Assembly: GCF_003013695.1 (NCBI RefSeq)
Contig: NZ_CP027792.1
Location: 2,624,501-2,688,500 of the forward strand
From: Pulveribacter suum
GTDB lineage: Bacteria; Pseudomonadota; Gammaproteobacteria; Burkholderiales; Burkholderiaceae_C
Reading direction: 5' to 3'
DNA length: 64,000 nt
Shown: in pieces, positions 18,725 to 29,000 of the stretch
How the letters are laid out: every line of letters starts with the position of its first letter
How positions within the stretch are numbered: position 1 is the first letter of the stretch
Notes under the pieces: generated by a model
What the model saw: only the letters and a program-made list of their open reading frames with translations
Told to the model about the DNA's origin: nothing
Database searches by the model: none
Translations under genes and position numbers: made by a program

Positions 18725-20677
18725 CTACTCGCTGCGCTCGCGCCCGGCGGTGTCGTGCACCCCGTCCTCGGCTGCGGCCAGCGGGTCGCCCGGCGGGCGC
18801 TGGTCGGCGCCTGAGCCCGTCCAGCTCGGCGGCACCTGCGAGGGGCCGGTAGTCGCCGGGTTGAAGCGCCGGGCCTGGTCGGGCACCAGGGCGCTGACGG
18901 GCTGGGGCCGCGGCGCGCGGCTGCGGTTGAGCTCCTGGGCGATCTGCACGGCGGAGGCCGGCCGGCCGGCAATCGTCGGGCGGATGCCCGGGCTGGCCTG
19001 CAGCTCCTCGGGCGTGGGCAGGCGCGGCGAGAAGCTGTGCGCGTCCGCCAGCGGCCAGTACAGCTTGTACACGCTGTGCTGGCTGTCCAGGTCATCCAGG
19101 ATGCCGCCGAAACGCATGGTCGGCATGACGGCCGACAGCAGCCGGATGCGCGAGCTGTCGATGCGCCGCACGATGTGGTGCGGGGTGAGCTGGTCGGGAT
19201 GCATCAGGCCGGCGGCCTGTAGCAGCTCCTTCAGGGCGTGCAGCGTGTTGGCGTGGTACTGCGCCACGCGCGTGGCCTTGTCGGGCACCACCAGCGCGCG
19301 CTCGCGCAGCGCGTCCTGCGTGGCGATGCCGGTGGGGCAGCGGCCCGTGTGGCAGACCTGCGCCTGGATGCAGCCCAGCGCCATCATGAAGCCGCGCCCG
19401 CTGTTGCACCAGTCCGCGCCCAAGGCAAACATGCGCGCCAGGTCGAACGAGTTGATGACCTTGCCGGCCGCGCCGATCTTGATGCGGTGGCGCAGGTTCA
19501 CGCCGATCAGCGTGTTGTTGACCAGGTGCAGGCCCTCCTGCACCGGCGCGCCCATGTGGTCGGCAAACTCGATGGGCGCCGCGCCCGTGCCGCCCTCGGC
19601 GCCGTCCACCACGATGTAGTCGGGCGTGATGTCGGTCTCCAGCATGGCCTTGACGATGGCGAACCATTCCCAGATGTGGCCGATGCACAGCTTGAAGCCC
19701 ACCGGCTTGCCGCCCGAGAGCCGGCGCAGCTGGGCGATGAAGTGCATCAGCTCCACCGGCGAGGAAAACGCGCTGTGCGACGACGGCGAGACGCAGTCTT
19801 GCCCGATGGGGATGCCGCGCGCCGCGGCGATCTCGCCCGTGACCTTGGCGCCCGGCAGCATGCCGCCGTGGCCCGGCTTGGCGCCCTGGCTGATCTTGAT
19901 CTCGATCATCTTGACCTGGGGCTCGCGCGCCTGTTTGGCAAAGCGCTCGGCGTTGAAGCTGCCGTCGTCGTTGCGGCAGCCAAAGTAGCCCGAGCCGATC
20001 TCCCAGATCAGGTCGCCGCCGTGCTCGCGGTGGTAGCGGCTGATGCCGCCCTCGCCCGTGTCGTGGGCAAAGCCGTCCATCTTGGCGCCCTGGTTCAGCG
20101 CCAGGATGGCGTTGGCCGACAGCGCGCCGAAGCTCATGGCCGAGATGTTGAACACGCTGGCGTTGTAGGGCTGGGTGCAGGGCTCGACGCCCTCCAGGGG
20201 CTCGCCAGGCCGCCCGCCGATCCAGATGCGGAAGTCGTGCGAGCCGATCTTGGTGGTCTGCATGGAGTGGTTGATCCACTCATAGCCCTTGGCGCCCACG
20301 TCCAGCTTGGTGCCGAACGGCCGCACGTCGGCCTCGCCCTTGGAGCGCTGGTACACCACCGAGCGCTGCGCGCGGGTGAAGGGCTCGCCCTCCTCCACGT
20401 CGCCTTCGATGAAGTACTGGCGGATCTCCGGGCGGATGAACTCCAGCCAAAAGCGCATGTGCCCCAGGATCGGGTAGTTGCGCAGGATGGCGTGGCGCGT
20501 CTGGCGCAAGTCGCGCAGGCCCACCAGCGTGAGCAGGCCAGTGGCGACCAGCAGCACCAGGGGCGTCCAGCCAAAGCCGAAGGCCGCCAGCCACAGCGCG
20601 CAGGCCAGCGCGGCCAGCGCGCACAGCGCCAGCGTGCTGTAGCGCACGCTGTTGACGAAAAAGGAGTGAAGCTTCAT
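18725..20677 (-). CDS. FMN-binding glutamate synthase-family membrane-anchored protein
   Basis: A 650-residue protein with two N-terminal membrane helices (about 12-50) and a glutamate synthase large-subunit-like FMN/Fe-S barrel (about 110-520). It contains the glutamate synthase signatures PYNASVFNISAMSFGALS, KISQGAKPGHGG and the cysteine cluster CIQAQVCHTGRCPTG near 470. Homologues are annotated as FMN-binding glutamate synthase family; their reaction is not well defined and no glutaminase domain or small subunit is present. The C-terminal 100 residues are Pro/Arg-rich and of low complexity. ATG 20677 was chosen; ATG 20686 is an alternative. Confidence 0.85.
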   Translation of the reverse strand: MKLHSFFVNSVRYSTLALCALAALACALWLAAFGFGWTPLVLLVATGLLTLVGLRDLRQTRHAILRNYPILGHMRFWLEFIRPEIRQYFIEGDVEEGEPFTRAQRSVVYQRSKGEADVRPFGTKLDVGAKGYEWINHSMQTTKIGSHDFRIWIGGRPGEPLEGVEPCTQPYNASVFNISAMSFGALSANAILALNQGAKMDGFAHDTGEGGISRYHREHGGDLIWEIGSGYFGCRNDDGSFNAERFAKQAREPQVKMIEIKISQGAKPGHGGMLPGAKVTGEIAAARGIPIGQDCVSPSSHSAFSSPVELMHFIAQLRRLSGGKPVGFKLCIGHIWEWFAIVKAMLETDITPDYIVVDGAEGGTGAAPIEFADHMGAPVQEGLHLVNNTLIGVNLRHRIKIGAAGKVINSFDLARMFALGADWCNSGRGFMMALGCIQAQVCHTGRCPTGIATQDALRERALVVPDKATRVAQYHANTLHALKELLQAAGLMHPDQLTPHHIVRRIDSSRIRLLSAVMPTMRFGGILDDLDSQHSVYKLYWPLADAHSFSPRLPTPEELQASPGIRPTIAGRPASAVQIAQELNRSRAPRPQPVSALVPDQARRFNPATTGPSQVPPSWTGSGADQRPPGDPLAAAEDGVHDTAGRERSE

Positions 20678-20810
20678 GCGAACCATGTTGACAGGCGGGC
20701 ACAGCGCCCGCAAGGCGGGGCCAGGGCCCCGTGCGGCGCGGGCATTATCCCCATGGGGCCGCGAAGGATTCCTGCGTGTGGCGGGGTTGCCGGCCGCCCT
20801 TCGCTCTCTT

Positions 20811-20858
20811 TTTAATAGCTGCTTGCACTTACCCAACAAGGACTGCAGGCCGATTTGA
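20811..20858. repeat. Family A repeat, diverged, upstream of the MFS gene
   Basis: AATAGCTGCTTGCACTT and CAAGGACTGCAGGCCGATTT align with the family A arms and tail. It directly precedes an FNR-like box. Confidence 0.6.
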
Positions 20859-20868
20859 CCCATATCAA
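20855..20868. promoter_or_regulatory. Possible FNR-type box upstream of the MFS gene
   Basis: TTGAC-CCAT-ATCAA differs from the TTGAT-N4-ATCAA consensus by one base. It is 66 bases upstream of the MFS start and about 180 bases from the divergent FMN-protein start. Regulation by oxygen is only inferred. Confidence 0.4.
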
Positions 20869-20934
20869 ACGCAGCCGCGCCCTGTCAAACGCGCGGCAGG
20901 CGCCGGGCCGGGCGTTCAGGTAGCCTCGTCCCCG

Positions 20935-22215
20935 ATGAGCCACGCCCCCTTCGAGCCCGCTGCCCGCCCTGCCCCACTGCCGTCCCGGGCCCTGCTGATG
21001 ATGCTCGTGGCCCTGACCTCGGGCTTTGGCCTGAGCAACGCGTTTCGCACCGTGGCGGCCATCATGGCGGCGCCGCTGGCAGCGGAGTTCGCCCTGTCGC
21101 CGCAGCAGCTGGGGCTGTTTGCCGGGGCCTTTCACTTCGCCTTTGGCGCCATGCAGGTCTTCATGGGCATCGGCATCGACCTGTACGGCGTGCGGCGCAC
21201 CATCCTCACGGCCTTTCCACTGGCGATTGCCGGGGCCGTGCTGTCGGCGCTGGCGCCGGGCTTTGGCTGGCTGGCGCTGGCGCAGGTGCTGATCGGCGTG
21301 GGCTGCGCGCCGGCCTTCCTGGTGTGCACGGTGTTCATCGCGCGGCATTTCGCGCCGCAACGCTTTGCCGCGATGTCGGGCACGGCCATGGCCATCGGCA
21401 CGCTGGGCATGCTGTTCACCGGCACGCCGCTGGCCTGGCTGGTGCAGCAGTGGTCCTGGCGCGGGGGCTTTGGCGTGCTGGCAGCCCTGGCCGCGCTGGC
21501 CTGGCTGTGGATGTGGCGCGGCGTGCACGAGCCGGCCGCCGCCCCGCATGCGCTGCAAGCCGCGCCGCAGCGCGAGTCGCTGCGGCGCGCGGTGGCGCGC
21601 TTTGGCACGCTGTTCACCCTGCCCCACACCTGGGGCATCGTGGTGCTGGGCGCGGTGACCTATGCGGCGCTGATCTCGCTGCGCGGGCTGTGGATGGGGC
21701 CCATGCTGATGCAGCGCCACAGCTGGTCGCTGGTGGCCAGCGGCAACGTGGCGCTGGCGCTGTCGGTGCTGGCACTGGCCGGGCCGGTGCTGTTCGGCCG
21801 CATCGACCCGCCCGACGCGCACCGGCGCCGGCGCTGGCTGGTGGCCTGCACGCTGGTGATGAGCGCGCTGTTCGCCGCCCTGGCGGCCGGCGGGCCGGCC
21901 TGGCTGGACGTGGCGCTGATGCTGGCCGTGGGCCTGCTGTCGGGCTTCATCGTGCTGCAATACGCGGACGTGCGCGCCGCCTACCCGGCCGACCTGACCG
22001 GCCGCGCCATGGCGGTGTTCACCATGGCCATGTTTTTGGGCGTGGCGGCCATGCAGTGGTTCACCGGGCTGGTGGCGTCGCTGGCGGGCAGCGGCGCCAG
22101 CGACCCCTTCGTCGCGGTGATGGCTGCCATCGCGGCGGCGCTGGCGCTGGCGGCCGCGGGCTTTGCCGGGCTGCCAGCGCCGCCCCAGGCGCGCCGGGCT
22201 CACAAGAGAATATGA
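20935..22215 (+). CDS. MFS transporter
   Basis: A 426-residue protein with 12 predicted membrane helices in two six-helix halves and the MFS loop 2-3 signature region (GIGIDLYGVRRTIL near 80-95). ATG 20935 (MSHAPFEP) was chosen because hydrophobic sequence begins soon after it. The substrate is unknown, and it does not show the nitrate/nitrite signature of NarK. A near-consensus FNR box lies upstream and a family A repeat overlaps the stop codon. It is divergent from the glutamate synthase-like gene. Confidence 0.85.
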   Translation: MSHAPFEPAARPAPLPSRALLMMLVALTSGFGLSNAFRTVAAIMAAPLAAEFALSPQQLGLFAGAFHFAFGAMQVFMGIGIDLYGVRRTILTAFPLAIAGAVLSALAPGFGWLALAQVLIGVGCAPAFLVCTVFIARHFAPQRFAAMSGTAMAIGTLGMLFTGTPLAWLVQQWSWRGGFGVLAALAALAWLWMWRGVHEPAAAPHALQAAPQRESLRRAVARFGTLFTLPHTWGIVVLGAVTYAALISLRGLWMGPMLMQRHSWSLVASGNVALALSVLALAGPVLFGRIDPPDAHRRRRWLVACTLVMSALFAALAAGGPAWLDVALMLAVGLLSGFIVLQYADVRAAYPADLTGRAMAVFTMAMFLGVAAMQWFTGLVASLAGSGASDPFVAVMAAIAAALALAAAGFAGLPAPPQARRAHKRI

Positions 22216-22268
22216 GCCAAATCTGCCTCTAGCGCCCGCCAGTCAAGCGCGAGCAGCTACTGATTTCA
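22213..22268. repeat. Family A repeat at the MFS / monooxygenase junction
   Basis: GCCAAATCTGCCTCTAGCGC and CAAGCGCGAGCAGCTACTGA arms around the loop CCGCCAGT. It begins at the MFS stop and ends in the 3' end of the converging monooxygenase gene, so it lies where both transcripts should stop. Confidence 0.7.
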
Positions 22269-23489
22269 GAGCGAGCTGGCGCTGGAGCCGTCGCCGCGGT
22301 ACAGCCAGGGCACGTCCAGGATGCGCTCGCCCAGCAGGCGCAGGCTGGCGTCGCGCCCCCAGCGCAGCGGGCCACGGGCATGGAAGATGACGCCGTTGCG
22401 GCGCGAGCGCTCTTGCACGCGGGCATTGCGCTGCCAGCGGTTCAGCGCATAGCGGCGCAGGCGCAGGGGCACCTCCAGGTCGTCCATGGCCAGGGCGCGC
22501 TGCAGCTCGGCAGCGTCCTCGATGGCCATGCCGGCGCCCTGGGCCAGGTAGGGCCGCATGGGGTGGGCGGCGTCGCCCAGCAGCGCCACCAGGCCGCGGG
22601 CCATCTCGTGCGGACCGGCCACGGGCGGCCGGTCGGCCAGCGGCCACAGGCGCCAGCCGCTGCCGGCCTGGGGCACGGCGCGCACCAGGTCCTGCAGCGG
22701 CGCGCAGGTGCGGGCCAGGGCGGCTTCCAGCTCGGCGGCGTTGGCGCCATGGTCCCAGCCGTCCAGGTCCGCGGGCGCCTGGCCATGGCGAATGGCCACC
22801 ACGTTCAGCAGCTCGCCGCCGCGCAGCGGGTAGTGCACCACGTGCAGGCGCGGGCCCAGCCAGGCAGTGACCTGGTGCGAGCGCAAGGCCGCGGGCAGCG
22901 CGTCCTGGCGCACCACGGCGCGGTAGGCCAGGTGGCCGCTGGCGCGCGTGGCGGCCTGGCCCAGCAGCTGCGCGCGCGTGCCGCTGCGCAGGCCGTCGGC
23001 GCCGATCAGCGCGTCGCCCTCCACTTCCACCGTGCGGCCGTCGCCGTGGCGCTGCAGGCGCAGGGTGACGGCGCGCTCGTCCTGCGCGTGGTGCTGCACG
23101 GTGTGGCCGACGTTCAGGTGCACCGACGGCAGCGGCTGCACGGCGGCCAGCAGCAGCGCATGCAGGTCGGCGCGGTGGATGGTGGCGTAGGCCGCGCCGT
23201 AGCGCTCGATGACGCTGGCGCCCAGGCGCATGGCTGCCAGCTCGCTGCCCGTGCGGGCGCTGCGCACGGCCAGGCGCTGCGGAAAGGCGGCCACGGCCTG
23301 CAGCGCGCCCTGCAGGCCCCAGGCCTGCAGGCGGCGCACCACGTTGGGCCCCAGCTGCACGCCGGCGCCGACCTCGCTGAAAGCGGGGGCGCGCTCGTAC
23401 AGCCGCACCTCCCAGCCGGCGCGCGCGCCGGCCAGGGCCGCCGCCAGAGCGCCGATGCCGCCGCCGGCTATCAGGATCTGTTGTTGCAT
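22266..23489 (-). CDS. FAD-dependent aromatic monooxygenase (salicylate hydroxylase-like)
   Basis: A 407-residue class A flavoprotein monooxygenase. The FAD dinucleotide motif is IAGGGIGALAAALAGARAG at the N-terminus, the DG motif is in GADGLRSGTR near 160, and the GD motif is GDAAHPMRPYLAQGAG near 290. The family hydroxylates aromatic acids such as salicylate or 3-hydroxybenzoate with NAD(P)H and O2. No aromatic-pathway genes are nearby, so the substrate stays open. The ATG at 23489 gives the normal family length; the longer upstream frame is a shadow of the neighbouring EAL gene. Confidence 0.85.
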   Translation of the reverse strand: MQQQILIAGGGIGALAAALAGARAGWEVRLYERAPAFSEVGAGVQLGPNVVRRLQAWGLQGALQAVAAFPQRLAVRSARTGSELAAMRLGASVIERYGAAYATIHRADLHALLLAAVQPLPSVHLNVGHTVQHHAQDERAVTLRLQRHGDGRTVEVEGDALIGADGLRSGTRAQLLGQAATRASGHLAYRAVVRQDALPAALRSHQVTAWLGPRLHVVHYPLRGGELLNVVAIRHGQAPADLDGWDHGANAAELEAALARTCAPLQDLVRAVPQAGSGWRLWPLADRPPVAGPHEMARGLVALLGDAAHPMRPYLAQGAGMAIEDAAELQRALAMDDLEVPLRLRRYALNRWQRNARVQERSRRNGVIFHARGPLRWGRDASLRLLGERILDVPWLYRGDGSSASSL

Positions 23490-23553
23490 GGAGGGCGATT
23501 GTCGGCGCTGACGCAGGCACCGGGCACCAGCGCCCGTCCAGGCCGGGCCACGC

Positions 23554-26052
23554 TCAGGCTGGCACGGGCGCCATGGCCAGCTCCAGCATCGCCGCTGGCG
23601 CGGGCCGCCCGAACAGGTAGCCCTGGAAGGCCTGGCAGCCGTGGCGGCGCAGAAAATCCAGCTGGCTGGCCGTCTCCACGCCTTCTGCGACGACCTGCAG
23701 GTCCAGGCTGCGCGCCAGGCCCAGGATGGTGCGCACGATCGCCGCGTCGTTGCCGTCGATGAGCACGTCGCGCACAAAGCCCCGGTCGATCTTGAGCTGG
23801 TCCAGCGGCAGGCGCTTCAGGTATGACAGCGAGGAGTAGCCGGTGCCGAAGTCGTCCAGCGAAAAGCCCACGCCCTGGGCGCGCAGCTGCTCCATCTTGG
23901 CGATCATCTCTTCGGTGTCGGTCAGCAGCAGGCTTTCGGTCAGCTCCAGGCGCAGGGCCTGCGGGCGCGCGCCGCTGGCACGCAGGGCGGCCAGCACCTG
24001 GTTGGCGAATTCGCTCTGGCGAAACTGGCGTGCGCTCACATTCACCGAGACCACCAGCGACTGCATGGCCGGCTGGGCGGCCCAGGTGGCCAGCTGCATG
24101 CAGGCGGTCTCCAGCACCCAGCGGCCCAGGGGCAGGATGAGGCCGGTCTGCTCGGCCAGCGCAATGAATTCGCCCGGCGCCACCAGCCCGCGCGTGGGGT
24201 GCTGCCAGCGCACCAATGCCTCGGCGCCGGTGATGGTGCCGGCCGCGTTGACCACCGGCTGGTAGTGCAGCAGCAGCTCGCCGCGGGCCAGGCCGTGGCG
24301 CAGTTCGGTCTCCAGCTCGGTGCGCGCGCGCATCTGCGCCAGCACGCCGGGGTCGAACAGGCGCAGCGCGTTGCGCCCGGCGGCCTTGGCCTGGTACATG
24401 GCGAAGTCGGCCTGCTTGAGCAGCTCGTCGGCCGACTGCGCCGGGTAGGAAAACAGCGTCAGGCCCATGCTGCAGGTGGTGTGGTGGGTGTAGCCGCCCT
24501 CCAGCGGGAAGGGCTGCGCCAGCGCGCTGGCAATCTTGCGCGCCAGGCGCTGCGCGCCCTCGCGTGCCAGGCGGGGCTCGCCCTTGAGCTCGTCCACCAG
24601 CACCACGAATTCGTCGCCGCCAAAGCGCGCCACGGTGTCGCTGGCGCGCACGCACTGGCGCAGGCGCCGGGCCACCATGCACAGCAGGCGGTCGCCCACG
24701 TCGTGGCCACGGTTGTCGTTCAGGTTCTTGAAATGGTCCAGGTCGATGAACAGCAGCGCGCTGTGGCTGCGGCTGCGCTGCAAGCCGGCGCAGCTGCGCT
24801 GCAGGCGGTCCAGCAGCAGGCGCCGGTTGGGCAGCCCCGTCAGCGCGTCATAGAACGCCAGGCGCTCTATCTCGGCTTCGGCGCGCTTGCGCCCGCTGAT
24901 GTCGCGCCCCACGCCGCGGTAGCCCAGCAGCGTGCCGCGCGCGCTCACGACGGGCTCGCCGCTCAGGGCAATCCAGGAGACCTCGCCGCCCGGGCTCACG
25001 CGCTTGAGCTCCAGCTCGCGAAAGGGCTGGCGCGCGCCCAGGTGTTCACGGTGCGCGGCCCAGTCGGACTCGCCCATGTTGGCCGCGCCCGCCTCCGACA
25101 GGGTGCGCCCGTGCAGCGCCTGCAGCCATGCCTCGCGGTGCGCGGCCACGCCGGCGATGTCGGTGAAGCGCCCCTCGGCGTCCTGCTCCCAGTACCAGTC
25201 GGAGGACAAATCGCACAGGCTGCGAAAGCGCGCCTCGCTGCGCTGCAGCTCGGCATGCACGCGCACGTAGTCGCTCACATCGGCAAAGGTGCGCACCAGG
25301 CCGCCATCGGGCAGCGCCTGGGTGCGCACCTCCAGCGTGCGGCCGTCCAGCGTGTGGCGCCGGTACACGGCGGGGGCGGCGCCGGCAGCGCCGCCGCGCA
25401 CGTAGTCGCGCGCGCGCTCGTCGATCAGGCCGAAATCCTGGCCGTAGTCGCCGCGTCGGGTCTGCACCTGGGTCAGCTCGGCCAACGTGGGGCGACGGGC
25501 CAGCAGCGCTTCGGGCAGCTCCAGCAGCTCCAGCACGCGGCGGTTGTACACGTTGATGCGGCCGTCCGGGCCCGTCTGGAAGATGCCCTGGCTCATGCTG
25601 GCCAGCGCCGTCTGCAGGCAGGCCAGCTGCTGGCGCACGTCGGATGGCTCGGCCACCCCGGGGACGGAAGGCTCCTGCAGCAGGGCGCCCAGGCGCTGCA
25701 GCAGCTCGGGCACGTGGTCGCCGCTGGCGCTGCGCAGCAGGTAGTCGCAGCGACGCCCGGCGCGGGCGGCGGCGCGCAGGGCGCGGGCGGCCAGGCCTTC
25801 TTGCTGCGGCCAGACGCACAGCAGCAGCGCATCGGGCCCGCCGCCATCGCCGCCGGCCCAGTCGGGCAGCTCGCCGGCCTGCGCCGCCAGGCACAGCACC
25901 ACGGCGCTCCAGCCCCGGGCCGGCGCGGCGCCGAACTGCGGGTGCGGCACCTGCAGAGCCAGCCAGCCCTGGCCGCTCAGCGCCAGCAGGCCCAGGGCGC
26001 GGCGCGCGTGGGCGGCGTCGGGGTCGATCCAGGCGATGCGCGCAGTGTTCAT
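23554..26052 (-). CDS. PAS-GGDEF-EAL cyclic-di-GMP signalling protein
   Basis: An 832-residue soluble protein. Residues 1-130 resemble a degenerate receiver-like region, followed by two PAS domains (about 145-265 and 280-395). The GGDEF domain (about 400-560) has an intact GGDEF and an inhibitory-site RASD five residues before it. The EAL domain (about 575-825) retains EALVRW, NVSARQF, DDFGTGYSS, LKIDRGF and VAEGVET. Both synthesis and hydrolysis of c-di-GMP are possible on sequence. The ATG at 26052 overlaps the stop of the upstream paralogue by 4 bases, so the pair is translationally coupled. Confidence 0.93.
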   Translation of the reverse strand: MNTARIAWIDPDAAHARRALGLLALSGQGWLALQVPHPQFGAAPARGWSAVVLCLAAQAGELPDWAGGDGGGPDALLLCVWPQQEGLAARALRAAARAGRRCDYLLRSASGDHVPELLQRLGALLQEPSVPGVAEPSDVRQQLACLQTALASMSQGIFQTGPDGRINVYNRRVLELLELPEALLARRPTLAELTQVQTRRGDYGQDFGLIDERARDYVRGGAAGAAPAVYRRHTLDGRTLEVRTQALPDGGLVRTFADVSDYVRVHAELQRSEARFRSLCDLSSDWYWEQDAEGRFTDIAGVAAHREAWLQALHGRTLSEAGAANMGESDWAAHREHLGARQPFRELELKRVSPGGEVSWIALSGEPVVSARGTLLGYRGVGRDISGRKRAEAEIERLAFYDALTGLPNRRLLLDRLQRSCAGLQRSRSHSALLFIDLDHFKNLNDNRGHDVGDRLLCMVARRLRQCVRASDTVARFGGDEFVVLVDELKGEPRLAREGAQRLARKIASALAQPFPLEGGYTHHTTCSMGLTLFSYPAQSADELLKQADFAMYQAKAAGRNALRLFDPGVLAQMRARTELETELRHGLARGELLLHYQPVVNAAGTITGAEALVRWQHPTRGLVAPGEFIALAEQTGLILPLGRWVLETACMQLATWAAQPAMQSLVVSVNVSARQFRQSEFANQVLAALRASGARPQALRLELTESLLLTDTEEMIAKMEQLRAQGVGFSLDDFGTGYSSLSYLKRLPLDQLKIDRGFVRDVLIDGNDAAIVRTILGLARSLDLQVVAEGVETASQLDFLRRHGCQAFQGYLFGRPAPAAMLELAMAPVPA

Positions 26053-29000
26053 CGTGCGATCTCCGGTTGCTGCGTGTGCTGGCGCGCGGGCCCGCCCAGG
26101 CCCGGCAGGTACGCGGCCTCGAACGGGGCGATGGCGCACGGCCGCCCGAACAGCCAGCCCTGAAAGCCGCCGCAGCCGTGGCGCTGCAGAAACTGCAGCT
26201 GGCCCTCGGTCTCCACGCCTTCGGCGACCACCTGCAGGTCCAGGCTGCGCGCCAGCGCCAGTATCGTATGCACGATGGCCGCGTCGTTGGGGTCGGTCAG
26301 CACGTCGCGCACGAAGCCCTGATCGATCTTGATCTCCGACAGCGGCAGCCGCTTGAGGTAGCCCAGCGACGAATACCCGGTGCCGAAATCGTCCAGGGAG
26401 AAGCTGACGCCATGCTCGCGCAGCTGGCGCATGCGCGCCACGGTGTCTTCCACGTCGCCCAGCAGCAGGGTCTCGGTCAGCTCCAGCTTCAGCCGGTGCA
26501 GCGGGGCGCCGGCCTGGGCGGCGACCTGCAGCACGTCCTGCACGAAGCCGGGGTGGCGAAACTGCCGCGCGCTCACGTTGACGGAAATCGCCAGGCCCTG
26601 CGCTGCAGCATGGCCGGCCCAGTGCGCCAGCTGGCGGCAGGCGGCCTGCAGCACCTGGCGGCCCAGCGGCACGATGAGGCCGGTCTGCTCGGCCAGCGGA
26701 ATGAAATGCGCCGGCCCCAGCAGGCCGCGCTCGGGGTGCTGCCAGCGCACCAGCGCCTCGGCGCCGCACAGGCGGGTGTCCTCGTCCATCTGCGGCTGCA
26801 GATGCACCACCAGCTCGCCGCGGGCCAGGGCCAGGCGCAGGTCGGCCTCCAGCTGGGCACGTTCGTTGGCCGCCAGCTGCATCGCCGGGTCGAAAAAGCG
26901 CAGCGTGTTGCGCCCGGCCGCCTTGGCCTGGTACATGGCCAGGTCGGCGCGCTTGAGCAGCTCCTCGACGGTGCAGCGCTCCTGGCCGAACAGCGTGGCG
27001 CCGACGCTGGGGGTGCTGTGGTGCTGCTGCTGTGCCAGCACGAAGGGCTCGTTGAGCGCGGCCATCAGCTTGGCGGCGATCTGCTCCACGCAGGTGCCCG
27101 CCTGCTGCGCGTCGGCGCCCAGGTTCTCCAGCATGACCACGAACTCGTCGCCGCCCAGGCGGGCCACGGTATCGCTTTCGCGCACGCCTGCCTGCAGGCG
27201 CTGCGCCACCTGCGCCAGCAGCGCGTCGCCCATGTCGTGGCCCAGGGTGTCGTTCAGGTCCTTGAAGTTGTCCAGGTCGATGAACAGCAGCGCCCCCAGG
27301 CCCTGGCGGCGCAGGCCATTGGCCAGGGCGTGTTCCAGCCGGTCCAGCAGCAGGCGGCGGTTGGGCAGGCCGGTGAGCGCGTCATAGAAAGCCAGGCGCT
27401 CGATCTGCCGGGCCGCGCGCTGGCGGTCGGTGATGTCGCGGCTGATGCTGAGCACGCCGCTCACGCGGCCCTGCGCGTCGCGGGTGGCGGTCTTGAGGGT
27501 CTCAAAGCGCCCCTGGTAGCCGTCTTCGGCGAAGGTGAGCGTTTCTTCCACGACCAGCGGCTGCCAGGCGGCCATGGCGCGCTCGTCCTGCGCGCGCACG
27601 CGTTCGGCCTCGGCAGCAGGCAGCAGCTGCGCGTCGGTCAGGCCCACCAGGGCGTGCTCGGGCCGGCCCAGGCAGCGCTCGAACACCGGGTTGGCCGACA
27701 GGTAGCGGCCCTCGGTGTCCTTGAGGCTGACCAGGTCGGGGATGGTGCTGACCAGGCTGGCCAGCTGCGCGCGCTGCTGACCCAGGGCCTGCGCCAGGCG
27801 TTTTTGCTCGGTCACGTCGTAGGCGAAGATGACCACCGAGGTCACCTCGCCGGCGCCCACCCGTTCGGGCACGAAGGTGACATGCCAGTCGATGCGCGTC
27901 TTGTGCCCGGTCATCGACAGCTCGGCCACCGCGGTGTCGCCGCGCAGGGCGCGCTCCAGCGGCGGCTGCATGCGCTCGAAGATGCTGGCGGGCAGCACGT
28001 CGCGCATGAACTGCCCCTCCAGCGCCGCCGGCGCGCAGCGCAGCGACGCGGCCTGCACCGGGTTCACGTACAGCGTGCGGCCCTGGCGGTCCACGCGGGC
28101 GATGCCGGCGGGCAGGTGCTCCAGCACGCTGGCCAGCTGCTCGTCGCGTTCGCGCGACAGGCGCTCGGCTTCGCGCTGCTCGGTCACGTCGCTGAGCACG
28201 CCGTCCCAGATGGTGCCGCCGCTGGCGTGCTGGCGCGGCGAGGCGCTCATGCGCACCCAGCGGATGGCGCCGTCCCAGCGGCGCATGCGCACCACGCACT
28301 CAGCCAGGCTGCGGGTGCGCCAGGAGGTCTCCAGCGCCCAGGTGCTGAGCGCCCGGTCCTCCGGCAGGATGTGATCAAACAGCAGCTGCGCATCGGCCAT
28401 GACCTGCTGCGCCGTCAGGCCCAGCAGCCGCTCGATGGCCTCGCTCATGTGGACGAAGCGGCTGGTGCCGGCGCTCTCTCGCACCTGCTGGTACAGCACG
28501 ATGCCGGGCAGGTTGCGCCCCAGCAGCTGCAGGCGCAGCTCGCCTTCGCGCATGCGGGCCTCAGCGTGCCGGGCGCGGGCGTAGGGCAGGCGCACGCCCG
28601 AGATGTACACCGCCTGCAGCAGCACGGCGTAGCCCACCACCCGCAGCGCCTGGGCGGGCATCCACCAGGCGGTGCCGGGAGCGGCCAGCGACTGCAGCAG
28701 CGCCAGGATGAGCTCGGCCGCGGCCAGGCAAACGCTGGCCGCCGCCATGAAGTGGTGGCGGCCGGCGCGTCGGCGCGCCCCGCGCGAGTGCGGCCGCGCC
28801 AGCAGCCAGGCCGCAGCAGCGAAAGCCGCGCTGTTGGTCCATGCCAGCGCCGTGGCCACCGGCTGGCCGTCGCCGAAAAAGGGCGGCAGCCGCCACGCCA
28901 GCCACGCCAGCGCTGCCGCCAGCACCAGGGCTGCCGCCAGCCAGGCCAGGCTGCTGCCACGCACCAGACGGCGGCGTGCGAAGGCCAGCAGGCAGGCGGC

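Noticed and set aside
18533..18814. Small rightward frame after uppP
   Set aside because: Low-complexity Ala/Leu/Arg composition, starts inside a degenerate repeat and runs antisense into the next gene.
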